From assembly GCA_043802925.1 (NCBI GenBank), contig JAZDKP010000159.1:1-21963 (forward strand): 21,963 nucleotides of DNA. Direction: 5' to 3'. Under the pieces are notes generated by a model. The model searched no databases and was not told the origin of the DNA. It worked only from the letters and a program-made list of their open reading frames with translations. Each line of letters opens with the position of its first letter. The first letter of the stretch is position 1. Below, one piece after another: positions 6,372 to 14,432 of the stretch. This DNA comes from JAZDKP01 sp043802925 (GTDB taxonomy: Bacteria; Fibrobacterota; OXYB2-FULL-49-7; JAEUSG01). Made by a program: the position numbers and the translations under genes.

Positions 6372-8957
6372 ATGAACGAGCTTTTTTCGAGAATTCATGA
6401 TATTGTTTTGACCCTGGCTTCGGTTGACTGGAATAATTTGGGATCCGTGGGTAAATTATTGCAAAAGTTTGAGACAACGCAGAGCCTCGCATCCAAACCC
6501 GGCAAAGAAGCCTTCAGTCAACCCCTCAAAAACATGGTGAATCTTCTGGAGTCCTTTATCCTGGGCGAATACAAGGACAAGGCGAAAGCCATCGTGACCA
6601 TTGAAAAAGCAGTGGAGACACTGCAGGAAATGGCCGATAGCGACGGCGTGAAGAAAAAGCAATCCGCCGGCTTGAGCGCGGATCAGCAAAATGAGTTGCG
6701 CGAATACGCAACAGGGGCTTTGGGACTGATTGAAGAACTGGAACAACGCATCCTGGATCTGGAAAAGGAAAGCTTAAACAAAAACCTAATCAACGAGATA
6801 TTCCGGATTGTGCACACGCTGAAAGGCGAAACCGGTTTTACCGCACTTCGGGGCGTTGCGGAGCTGTTGCACCATTTTGAAAGCGTCTTTTCGGTGCTGC
6901 GCGAAACCCCCGTGGTTATCGATAAAAAGGCCGCGGATTTGTTGCTGAACATCGTGGATATCTTGAAAAAGACGTTTAATCTTTGTGGTAAGGAACCGGA
7001 TCTGGCCGCCAGCCAGTTTTTTACGGCCCAAGGTGAAATGCTCCTTCATCTGAAGGAAGGGATTCAGGCCCTTCAGGCGGCGCCCGCAAATACCATGCAA
7101 ACGGGGCCCTCCAGCGCTCCAAAACAGGAAATTGAACGGATTGATCTCGCGCAAATCGAAGATGTCTCCCTTTATACGGACTTTATCCACGAGACGCACG
7201 AACACCTGGAGCAGATTGAGGTCAAAGTCCTGGAACTCGAGACCCGTCTCGACGACGCCGACGTCCTGAACGAACTCTTCAGGCATCTCCACACAATAAA
7301 GGGCATTTCCGGGTTCCTGTCCCTGCAACATATAAACCAGGTGTCCCACAACGCCGAGAATTTTCTTGACCTTGCGCGCAGCGGGAAACTGCCCATGGAT
7401 CGGGAAGGCATTGACCTGGTGTTCGAAATAGTGGACATGCTGCGCCGGTTGACCGGCCTTTTGGACCTGCAAGTCAAAGGCAAGGGCTTTCCGGACGACG
7501 ATTACCCGTGGGTCGAGGCGCTCTTTCGTAAAATCCATAACCTGATCAACGCCAAGCAGCAGGCGCCCGCCAAAAGCGCCCCCAACGCCTCCCTGCCGAT
7601 GGAAAAAAAGGTCGGCGAAATCCTCGTGGCGGAAAAGGTCGTCAGTGAAAAAGATGTCGCCGAGGCCCTGCTGCTGCAAACCGGCAAGGGGGCCGGGAAA
7701 AAAATCGGGCAGATTCTGATTGAACAGGACAAGGTGACGCCCAAGGAAATTTCCGACGCCCTGCGGCGCCAGTTGGACAGCGTGTCCAAAGGGGAAACAA
7801 GCGCGGTCAAGGTCGCGACGGAAAAGCTGGACCATCTGATTGACACCGTGGGCGAGCTGGTCATCTCGCAGACCCTGATTGCACAGCACCCGTTTGTGGT
7901 GGCCGGTTGCGAACCCGCATTATCGAAAAACGTGGCCCATCAAACCAAAATCGTGCGCGACATCCAGTGGGTGTCGTTGACACTGCGCATGGTTCCCGTA
8001 AGGCAGACGTTCCAGAAAATGGCCCGACTGGTCCGCGATCTTTCCATGAAGTCCGGGAAAAAGATTGACCTCGTGATTTCCGGCGCCGAGACCGAGCTGG
8101 ACAAGAACATGGTGGAGCAAATCAACGATCCGCTGGTGCACATGATCCGTAATTCGGTGGACCATGGCATCGAGTCCCCCGAAGAGCGGGTCCAGGCGGG
8201 CAAGACCGCTTTGGGCCGCGTCTTCCTCAATGCATACCATCAGGGCGGGAATATCGTACTGGAGGTCAAGGACGACGGCAAGGGGTTGGATCGCGATGCG
8301 ATCCGGAAAAAGGCCGTGGAAAAAGGTTTGATCGCGCCGGATGCAAATCTCGAGGAGCAGGAATTGTTCAACCTGGTTTTCCAGCCCGGGTTTTCCACCG
8401 CCCAAAAGGTCACCGATGTTTCGGGCCGCGGTGTGGGCATGGATGTCGTCAAAAAGAACATTGAAAAACTGGGCGGCAACGTCACCATCGCTTCCGAATC
8501 CGGGAAAGGGAGCCTGATTGTCATCCGCCTCCCGCTGACCATGGCCATTCTTGACGGTATGATTCTGCAAGTGGGCAACGAACGTTACCTGTTGCCGGTC
8601 ATCGCGATTAAAGAATCCATCCAGCCTTCCCGTAAAGACATCACCACGATCCAGGGTAAAGGCGAAATGGTCAACGTGCGGGGCGCGCTCATCCCCATCA
8701 TACGGCTGCACCGCCTGTTCAGGGAAACGTCCGAGTGCCGGAATCCGTGGGAAGCCATCATCATCATTGTGGAAAACGCGGGCAAACCTTACGGAATGAT
8801 GGTGGACAATATCCTGGGGCAACAGCAAGTCGTCATCAAGAGTCTGAAAGGGGAATTCCGGAACATAAAGGGAATCTCCGGCTGCTCAATCTTGGGCGAC
8901 GGGCGGGTAGGGCTGATTCTGGACATCAAAGGATTGGTGGAAATCGCCGTGGAATAA
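6372..8957 (+). CDS. cheA: Chemotaxis histidine kinase CheA (first copy), double HPt
   Basis: CheA phosphorylates itself in response to chemoreceptors and passes phosphate to CheY- and CheB-type receivers. In 861 residues it has an unassigned N-terminal region (1-105), two HPt domains with H148 (VHTLKGETGF) and H307 (LHTIKGISGF), a tandem MshEN-like segment (about 410-468), the dimerisation domain (about 480-505), HATPase (N box VHMIRNSVDHGIE at 589-601, DDGKGLD at 634-640, GRGVGMD at 685-691) and a CheW-like domain (about 722-861). No typical P2 CheY-binding domain is visible. The ATG at 6372 has no Shine-Dalgarno sequence, only an A-rich stretch, which is unusual beside its neighbours. It opens the plus-strand cluster, 47 bp before the first chemoreceptor gene. 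Confidence 0.95.
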   Translation: MNELFSRIHDIVLTLASVDWNNLGSVGKLLQKFETTQSLASKPGKEAFSQPLKNMVNLLESFILGEYKDKAKAIVTIEKAVETLQEMADSDGVKKKQSAGLSADQQNELREYATGALGLIEELEQRILDLEKESLNKNLINEIFRIVHTLKGETGFTALRGVAELLHHFESVFSVLRETPVVIDKKAADLLLNIVDILKKTFNLCGKEPDLAASQFFTAQGEMLLHLKEGIQALQAAPANTMQTGPSSAPKQEIERIDLAQIEDVSLYTDFIHETHEHLEQIEVKVLELETRLDDADVLNELFRHLHTIKGISGFLSLQHINQVSHNAENFLDLARSGKLPMDREGIDLVFEIVDMLRRLTGLLDLQVKGKGFPDDDYPWVEALFRKIHNLINAKQQAPAKSAPNASLPMEKKVGEILVAEKVVSEKDVAEALLLQTGKGAGKKIGQILIEQDKVTPKEISDALRRQLDSVSKGETSAVKVATEKLDHLIDTVGELVISQTLIAQHPFVVAGCEPALSKNVAHQTKIVRDIQWVSLTLRMVPVRQTFQKMARLVRDLSMKSGKKIDLVISGAETELDKNMVEQINDPLVHMIRNSVDHGIESPEERVQAGKTALGRVFLNAYHQGGNIVLEVKDDGKGLDRDAIRKKAVEKGLIAPDANLEEQELFNLVFQPGFSTAQKVTDVSGRGVGMDVVKKNIEKLGGNVTIASESGKGSLIVIRLPLTMAILDGMILQVGNERYLLPVIAIKESIQPSRKDITTIQGKGEMVNVRGALIPIIRLHRLFRETSECRNPWEAIIIIVENAGKPYGMMVDNILGQQQVVIKSLKGEFRNIKGISGCSILGDGRVGLILDIKGLVEIAVE

Positions 8958-9004
8958 CGGAAAACTGGCGCTTTGGAAAATATTTCAAAGTAAGGAGGTT
9001 CGAT

Positions 9005-11537
9005 ATGGTCAATCTCAAACTGAAAGGGAAATTGCTGGCGTCTGGAATCACGGTGCTGGTGGTGCCCATCCTCATCCTGCTGCTGGTCATGCTGTGGCAG
9101 ATTAACTCCATCCAAAAGATTGCGGCCGATGAAAGCATCCGGCTGGCCAAGACAGACCTGGATCACATCTCCCAGGGGGTGACGTCCATGCTGACAACAC
9201 AGCACCAGCTTCAACGAAAGTATATTGAAGCGGGTTTGAACCTTACCAAGGATGTCATCCGCAAGTCCGGCGGTGTGAGCCTGGACGCTAGGGCGACGAT
9301 CGGTTGGGACGCCAAAAACCAGCTGACTGGAGAAATAAAAAAGGTCGGCCTCCAAAGGATCATTATCGGCGGGCGCGTCATTACGCAGAATACCGGTTTT
9401 TCCGAAGAAACCCCTGTGGTCGATCAGGTCAAGAAACTGGTGGGAGGCACCTGTACGATCTTTCAGCGAATGAACGAGTCCGGCGACATGCTTCGCGTGG
9501 CCACGAACGTGGCCAACAAGGAAAACCAAAGGGCCATCGGGACCTATGTTGCCGCAGTAAACACCGATGGAACGCGCAATCCTGTCATCGCCTCCGTCAT
9601 GGACGGACGACGCTATATGGGGCGGGCCTTTGTGGTGGACGCCTGGTATGCCGCGGCCTACGAGCCCTTCCGCGACGGACAGGGAAAAATCGCCGGCATG
9701 CTGTATTATGGCGTTAAAGAAGAGGAGGGGGCGTCCGATGTTCGGCGCTCGATCATGGACATCAAAGTCGGCACCACCGGATACGTCTATGTGCTGGATT
9801 CAAAGGGCAACTACGTCATTTCAAAGGACGGGAAGCGGGATGGGGAAAATATCTGGGACTCCAAGGACGCAGACGGCAAGCGTTTTATCCAAGATATTGT
9901 AAACGCCGCCCTGAGGTTGGGCCCCAATCAAATCGGTGAAACCTATTACCAATGGAAAAACGCGGGCGACGCCAAAGCGCGGCCCAAAATCGTCCATTTT
10001 TCCTATTTCGCGCCCTGGGATTGGATCATCGGCGTGGGGGTCCTATGAAGAGGAGTTTTATCAGTCCAAAACCAAGGTCGAGGATGTTTCCGCAAAAGGA
10101 ATCACCATTCTGGCCTTGGTTCTTTGCCTGTCGCTGTTGTGCGCGATTCTAATCTGGCTCATCATGGCCAACGGGATTACCAAACCCCTGATCCAGGTTG
10201 GGGAAATGATTACCGATTTGGGCAACGGAAGTTTGAAAAAGAGGCTGAACCTCAGGAGAAACGATGAAATCGGCGACATGGCCAAAACCATCGATCAGTT
10301 CGCCGACGATCTGCAGAATACCATGGTGGGCGCCATGCAGAAAATCTCCGACGGGGACGTGGGCATGGATATCGCCGTTAAGGGGAGCCAGGACGAAATC
10401 GGGCCGGCCCTCAAAAAAATGGTGATGGCCCTGCGCGGCCTCATTGGCGAAGTGAAAACGCTGACCCTGGCTGCCGACGAGGGACGGCTTTCTGAGCGCG
10501 GGGACGCTGGAAAATATAAGGGCGCTTACGGGGAGATAGTGAATGGCGTCAATGGTATTCTGGACGCCGTGGCCAAGCCCATCAACGAAGCCATGGAAAC
10601 CATGTCCGCGGCGGCCCAAAAAGACCTGAGGAAACGCATCACCGGCGATTATAAGGGGCAGTTCGTGGAATTCAAGGACAACATCAACCTTGCCATCCAG
10701 TCGTTGGACGACGCCCTGTCGCAGGTCCATTCCGCCGTGGCCCAGGTTTCCAGCGGCAGCAATCAAATCAGCGCGGGCAGCCAGACCCTGTCCCAGGGCG
10801 CCCAGGAGCAGGCCAGTTCCATCGAGGAGGTCAGCAGCAGCCTGGAGGAAATGGCGGCCATGACCAAGCAGAACGCTGAAAACGCCGGCCAGGCCAAAAC
10901 ACTTTCGGGCGTGGCCCGGAACTCCGCGGAACAGGGCAACAACGCCATGGGACGGATGAGCAGCGCCATTGATCTCATTAAAAAATCCTCGGATGAAACG
11001 GCCAAAATCGTCAAGACCATTGACGAAATCGCGTTCCAGACCAATCTGCTTGCCCTTAACGCGGCCGTGGAAGCCGCGCGCGCCGGCGAGGCGGGCCGCG
11101 GTTTCGCGGTGGTGGCCGAGGAGGTCCGGAACCTGGCGCAACGCAGCGCCGAGGCGGCCAAAAATACGGCCCACCTGATAGAACAGTCCGTAAAAAACGC
11201 GGAAGGGGGCGTGGCAATCAGCACCGAGGTGGCAAAATTCCTGAGGGAAATCATGGACGGCTCTAAAAAAGTGAATGATTTGGTGGCCGAGATATCGGCC
11301 GCCAGCAACGAGCAAAACCGGGGCATCGAGCAGGTAAACGTGGCGGTCAACCAGATGAACCAGGTGGTGCAGCAGAACGCGGCCAATTCCGAAGAGTCCG
11401 CGGCCGCGGCCGAGGAAATGTCCTCACAGGCCCAGGAACTACAGGCCATGATCAACACCTTCATGCTTTCCGGCATTGTGGGAAACATCAAGGGCCTTGC
11501 AACGCCGCATGCGCAGCGCCGCATCGGATCGAGATAA
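9005..11537 (+). CDS. Cache-type methyl-accepting chemotaxis protein, interrupted by a 1-base frameshift
   Basis: A transmembrane chemoreceptor. Reading starts at ATG 9005, 6 bases after AAGGAGG. As read, the frame stops at 10046-10048 after 347 residues. Skipping one G in the G5 run at 10036-10040 joins it to the downstream frame (from TCC at 10041), giving 843 residues. Domains in the joined protein: TM1 (about 10-32), a two-part Cache sensor region (about 55-350; the last strand WDWIIGVGSYEEEF is exactly where the break falls), TM2 (about 365-388), a chain of four HAMP-like units (about 390-575) and the signalling hairpin (about 578-823). The C-terminus is short and has no CheR-docking peptide. 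The cause may be a sequencing error, a real mutation or a phase-variable tract. It is followed after 51 bp by cheW. Confidence 0.85.
10036..10040. other. Frameshift site in the Cache chemoreceptor gene (G5)
   Basis: Upstream codons read GGC GTG GGG GTC CTA TGA. The frame that continues the protein is TCC TAT GAA GAG GAG starting at 10041. Removal of one G gives Gly-Val-Gly-Ser-Tyr-Glu-Glu-Glu-Phe, the usual end of a Cache domain, so the correct join can be fixed to this run. The downstream fragment has no in-frame start with a ribosome site. Confidence 0.85.
10737..11474 (+). repeat. Signalling domain of the first chemoreceptor, near-copy of 13482-14219
   Basis: The 246-residue cytoplasmic hairpin differs from that of the second chemoreceptor at 26 positions by my count (about 89% identical), with no gaps. 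The central tip, from EIAFQTNLLALNAAVEAARAG onward, is identical for more than 65 residues. The similarity stops sharply at both ends; the sensor halves are unrelated. This suggests domain swapping or gene conversion. Confidence 0.85.
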
Positions 11538-11588
11538 GCCACTTAAGGAAATGAACGGGGAGAATCATTTTATCAAAAGGAGAAGCGT

Positions 11589-12119
11589 ATGATGAACGCC
11601 GAAACAATGACCGGCGTGCAAAAAGCCGGCGTAAAAGAGGATCGAAGGGCGGGTAAATACCTGACCTTCCGCCTGGGGGATGAGGAATACGGCCTCGAAA
11701 TATTAAAGGTCCGCGAGATTATCGGGCTCATGGACATCACCCATATTCCGCGCACGCCGGAATTTGTGCGGGGGGTCATCAATTTGCGCGGCAAGGTGAT
11801 CCCGGTCATCGACACGCGGCTGAAATTCGGCATGAAGGCCATTGGAGACACCGCCGAGACTTGCATCATCGTCGTGGAGGTGAAAAAGGGGGGGGAGTCC
11901 ATAGAAATGGGCATCCTGGTGGACGCCGTCTCGGAAGTTCTGGACATCAACGGCGCCGACATCGAGGACACGCCGGAGTTCGGGGCGGGCCTTGATACTC
12001 AATTCATCCTGGGCATGGCCAAGGCCAAGGGCAGCGTTAAAATCCTGTTGGATCTCGACAAAGTCCTGACGGCCGAAGAAATACTGACAGTGGCAACGAC
12101 CGTTAAAAAACCGGATTAG
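11589..12119 (+). CDS. cheW: Chemotaxis coupling protein CheW
   Basis: CheW couples chemoreceptors to CheA in the receptor array at the inner membrane. The 176-residue product has a short variable N-terminus (about 22 residues) and a single CheW domain, recognised from YLTFRLGDEEYGLEILKVREI, then IPRTPEFVRGVINLRGKVIPVIDTR, the core signature, and MGILVDAVSEVLDI. AAGGAG stands 6 bases before the first of two adjacent ATGs. It is the only free CheW in the window and lies between two chemoreceptor genes, so it probably serves both CheA proteins. A G8 tract lies in the middle of the gene, in a surface-loop segment (VKKGGES). Confidence 0.97.
   Translation: MMNAETMTGVQKAGVKEDRRAGKYLTFRLGDEEYGLEILKVREIIGLMDITHIPRTPEFVRGVINLRGKVIPVIDTRLKFGMKAIGDTAETCIIVVEVKKGGESIEMGILVDAVSEVLDINGADIEDTPEFGAGLDTQFILGMAKAKGSVKILLDLDKVLTAEEILTVATTVKKPD
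11888..11895. repeat. Homopolymer of 8 G in cheW
   Basis: Five A followed by eight G encode Lys-Lys-Gly-Gly-Glu near residue 100-104 of CheW. A slip would truncate CheW in mid-domain and disconnect receptors from the kinase. The tract is a possible contingency site, and also a likely place for sequencing indels; here the frame is intact. Confidence 0.85.
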
Positions 12120-12176
12120 CTTTTTGAATTAGCGAAAAACAAACAGGATTTTATTTAAACAGAAAAAGGAGGAAAC

Positions 12177-14417
12177 GTGTTTAAAAACATGAAATTAGGC
12201 ACCCGGCTCGGCCTGGGTTTCGGCTTGATCATTTTATTGATCGGCGTGCTTTCAATCTTCGTCATTACCCAGGTTTCGTCCATTCACAATGGCATTGAAA
12301 AGGTCGCGAACGACAGGATTCCCAAGACGCGGATGGCCAACGATATGATGGATCAGGTCAACATCGTGGCAAGGGCCCTCCGGAACATACTTCTTGTTAC
12401 CAATCCCGATGAGAGGCAGAAGGAGGAGCGCCGGATTGTGGAGGCCAGGAACATCGTCGGCCTCAAGCTGGACTCCCTCACGGCCACGGTGAAAAGCGAG
12501 GAGGGCGTCCGGCGGCTCAACAGGATGAAGGCCACCCGTGAGGCCTATCTTCCCGTGCAGCAGCAGATCATCAAATTGATTAACGAGGGCAAGAAGGAGG
12601 AGTCCGTGGGGCTTTTGCTCGGGGAATACCGGAGGCTCCAGGCGGACTATCTCAATGCCGCCGCTGATATGGTCGCCTTCCAGACAGAGCTGGCGATTAA
12701 GGATTCTGATTCGGCCATGGACAACGCGGCGTCCGTGCGCACGGCCGTCATCGTCATCGGCGTTGTCATCCTGCTCATCAGCCTGCTGGCGGCCGTTTTC
12801 ATCTCCCGCAGCATCACGCTGCCGATCAACAGCCTGGCCGCGATTGCGGCCCGCGTGGCCGAAGGGGACTTCACACAGACCGTCAAAGTAGCGTCGAACG
12901 ATGAAATCGGCGTGTTGGCCAAGGCCTTTACCGGCATGATTAACAATATTAAGGAAAAGATAAATATCCTGAACCAGGTGCCTGCGCCGATACTGGCCAT
13001 GGACAAGAATTTCTCCATCCAGTTTATCAATGAGGCCGGCGCCCGGATCGGCGGCAAGACCCCCAAGGAATATATCGGGACAAAATGCTTCGATTTGTTC
13101 AAGACGCCCCATTGCAATACGCCCGAATGCCGGATCCGGCAGTCTATGGAGAAAAACGGGGTTTTTACGGGACGGACCATTGCCAATCCCCATCCACAGA
13201 CCTACATCCCCGTCCAGTATACGGGCTCCCCGGTGCGCGACGAAAAGGGCGAGGTTTTTGCCTCCATCGAGTATGCGATGGACATCACGGAAATCGACAC
13301 GATGATGAAGGAGACCGACCGCCTTGTCAATGCCGTGACCGGATGCATGACGGCCGCCGTGAACAAGGACCTGACCCATACGATAAATGAAAAATTCGAC
13401 GGCAAATACGGGCAATTGACCATTGATATCAATGCAATGCTGAAGACCATGGATGTGGCCTTGAACCAGGTCCAGATGGCCGTGGAGCAGGTGTCCAGCG
13501 GCAGCAACCAGATAAGCTCGGGCAGCCAGACCCTGTCCCAGGGAACGCAGGAGCAGGCCAGCTCCATTGAGGAGGTCAGCAGCAGCCTGGAGGAGATGGC
13601 CGCCATGACCAAGCAAAATGCCGAGAACGCGAACCAGGCCAAGGCCTTGGCCGGTTCCGCACAAAAGAGCGCGGAGTCGGGCAATAGCGCCATGGAACGC
13701 ATGAGCGGCGCCATCGGGCTCATCAAAAAATCATCCGATGAAACGGCCAAGATTGTCAAGACCATCGATGAAATCGCCTTTCAAACCAACCTCCTGGCCC
13801 TTAACGCGGCCGTGGAAGCGGCGCGCGCCGGTGAGGCGGGCCGCGGTTTCGCGGTCGTGGCCGAGGAGGTGCGCAACCTGGCGCAACGCAGCGCCGAAGC
13901 GGCCAAAAACACGGCCCATCTTATTGAAGAATCCGTGAAGAACTCGGAGGGCGGCGTCGTGATTAGCACGGATGTGGCCAAGTTCCTCAGTGAAATCACG
14001 GAAGGCTCGAAAAAAGTGAATGATCTGGTGGCGGAAATCGCGGCCGCCAGCAATGAGCAAAGCCGTGGCATCGAACAGGTGAATGTGGCCGTGAACCAGA
14101 TGAACCAGGTGGTGCAGCAGAACGCGGCCAATTCCGAGGAATCCGCGGCCGCGGCCGAGGAGATGTCGGCGCAGGCGCAGGAATTACAGTCCATGATCAA
14201 CACGTTCACGCTTTCCGGCAACGGCGGAACGGCCGGTGGCCCCGGCGTTTCACAGCCACAACGCCATCATCCCGTCCGTCCGGCAGCAGCGCCGGCAAAG
14301 CCCCAACGGTTGATTGCCGCAAAGGCCTTGGCAAAGAAACCTGAACCAAGGTTTGGTGGCGCCAAACATTCCGTTGAGGAAACCATCCCCATGAACGATG
14401 ACCTAAAGGGGTTTTAA
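12177..14417 (+). CDS. Methyl-accepting chemotaxis protein with helical-bundle sensor, HAMP and PAS
   Basis: A 746-residue chemoreceptor starting at GTG 12177, with AGGAGG 4 bases upstream; an ATG four codons later is the alternative. Order: TM1 (about 11-31), a periplasmic four-helix-bundle-like region (about 32-187), TM2 (about 188-210), HAMP (about 211-262), PAS (about 265-375), a second HAMP-like segment (about 378-432) and the signalling hairpin (436-681). The PAS domain carries C304, H312, C313 and C318 in KCFDLFKTPHCNTPEC, which might bind a cofactor. A 65-residue Pro/Ala/Lys-rich tail ends in an acidic stretch and Leu-Lys-Gly-Phe, resembling a tethered docking peptide for adaptation enzymes. 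cheR begins 15 bp downstream. The ligand is unknown. Confidence 0.95.
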   Translation: MFKNMKLGTRLGLGFGLIILLIGVLSIFVITQVSSIHNGIEKVANDRIPKTRMANDMMDQVNIVARALRNILLVTNPDERQKEERRIVEARNIVGLKLDSLTATVKSEEGVRRLNRMKATREAYLPVQQQIIKLINEGKKEESVGLLLGEYRRLQADYLNAAADMVAFQTELAIKDSDSAMDNAASVRTAVIVIGVVILLISLLAAVFISRSITLPINSLAAIAARVAEGDFTQTVKVASNDEIGVLAKAFTGMINNIKEKINILNQVPAPILAMDKNFSIQFINEAGARIGGKTPKEYIGTKCFDLFKTPHCNTPECRIRQSMEKNGVFTGRTIANPHPQTYIPVQYTGSPVRDEKGEVFASIEYAMDITEIDTMMKETDRLVNAVTGCMTAAVNKDLTHTINEKFDGKYGQLTIDINAMLKTMDVALNQVQMAVEQVSSGSNQISSGSQTLSQGTQEQASSIEEVSSSLEEMAAMTKQNAENANQAKALAGSAQKSAESGNSAMERMSGAIGLIKKSSDETAKIVKTIDEIAFQTNLLALNAAVEAARAGEAGRGFAVVAEEVRNLAQRSAEAAKNTAHLIEESVKNSEGGVVISTDVAKFLSEITEGSKKVNDLVAEIAAASNEQSRGIEQVNVAVNQMNQVVQQNAANSEESAAAAEEMSAQAQELQSMINTFTLSGNGGTAGGPGVSQPQRHHPVRPAAAPAKPQRLIAAKALAKKPEPRFGGAKHSVEETIPMNDDLKGF
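13482..14219 (+). repeat. Signalling domain of the second chemoreceptor, near-copy of 10737-11474
   Basis: This is the partner of the duplicated 246-residue hairpin of the first chemoreceptor. DNA similarity is also high (for example the stretch encoding the AALNA-like tip and the NAANSEESAAAAEEM end). In a short-read assembly such a repeat could cause misjoining, which is relevant to trust in the first receptor. Confidence 0.85.
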
Positions 14418-14432
14418 ACGAAGGGTCGGGAT

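Noticed and set aside
6196..6492. 98-codon minus-strand frame across the divergent region
   Set aside because: It begins inside cheA-1 antisense, has no ribosome site, and its end runs through the short repeats. No homology recognised.
6786..7889. 367-codon minus-strand frame inside cheA-1
   Set aside because: It lies wholly within the conserved HPt-bearing part of cheA-1 and has no independent support.
8735..9004. N-terminal extension of the first chemoreceptor frame back into cheA-1
   Set aside because: The frame is open by chance; AAGGAGG directly before ATG 9005 and the following TM segment fix the true start.
10036..10060. Programmed ribosomal frameshift in the first chemoreceptor
   Set aside because: The join needs a +1 shift at a GGG-GTC context without a slow or stop codon in the A site or a clear stimulator. 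An indel in the G-run is simpler.
10149..11315. 388-codon minus-strand frame antisense to the first chemoreceptor
   Set aside because: It is a mirror frame of the HAMP and signalling regions, with no start signal and no known family; a similar mirror frame occurs opposite the second chemoreceptor, as expected from shared sequence.
12120..12176. Terminator between cheW and the second chemoreceptor
   Set aside because: Only a weak A/T-rich partial inverted repeat is present; no stable GC stem with a T-run.
12252..13664. 470-codon open frame on the minus strand, antisense to the second chemoreceptor
   Set aside because: It has no ribosome site, its product is low in recognisable structure and rich in His/Gly, and it is the mirror of a certain chemoreceptor gene. 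Long antisense frames arise from codon bias in GC-moderate genes.
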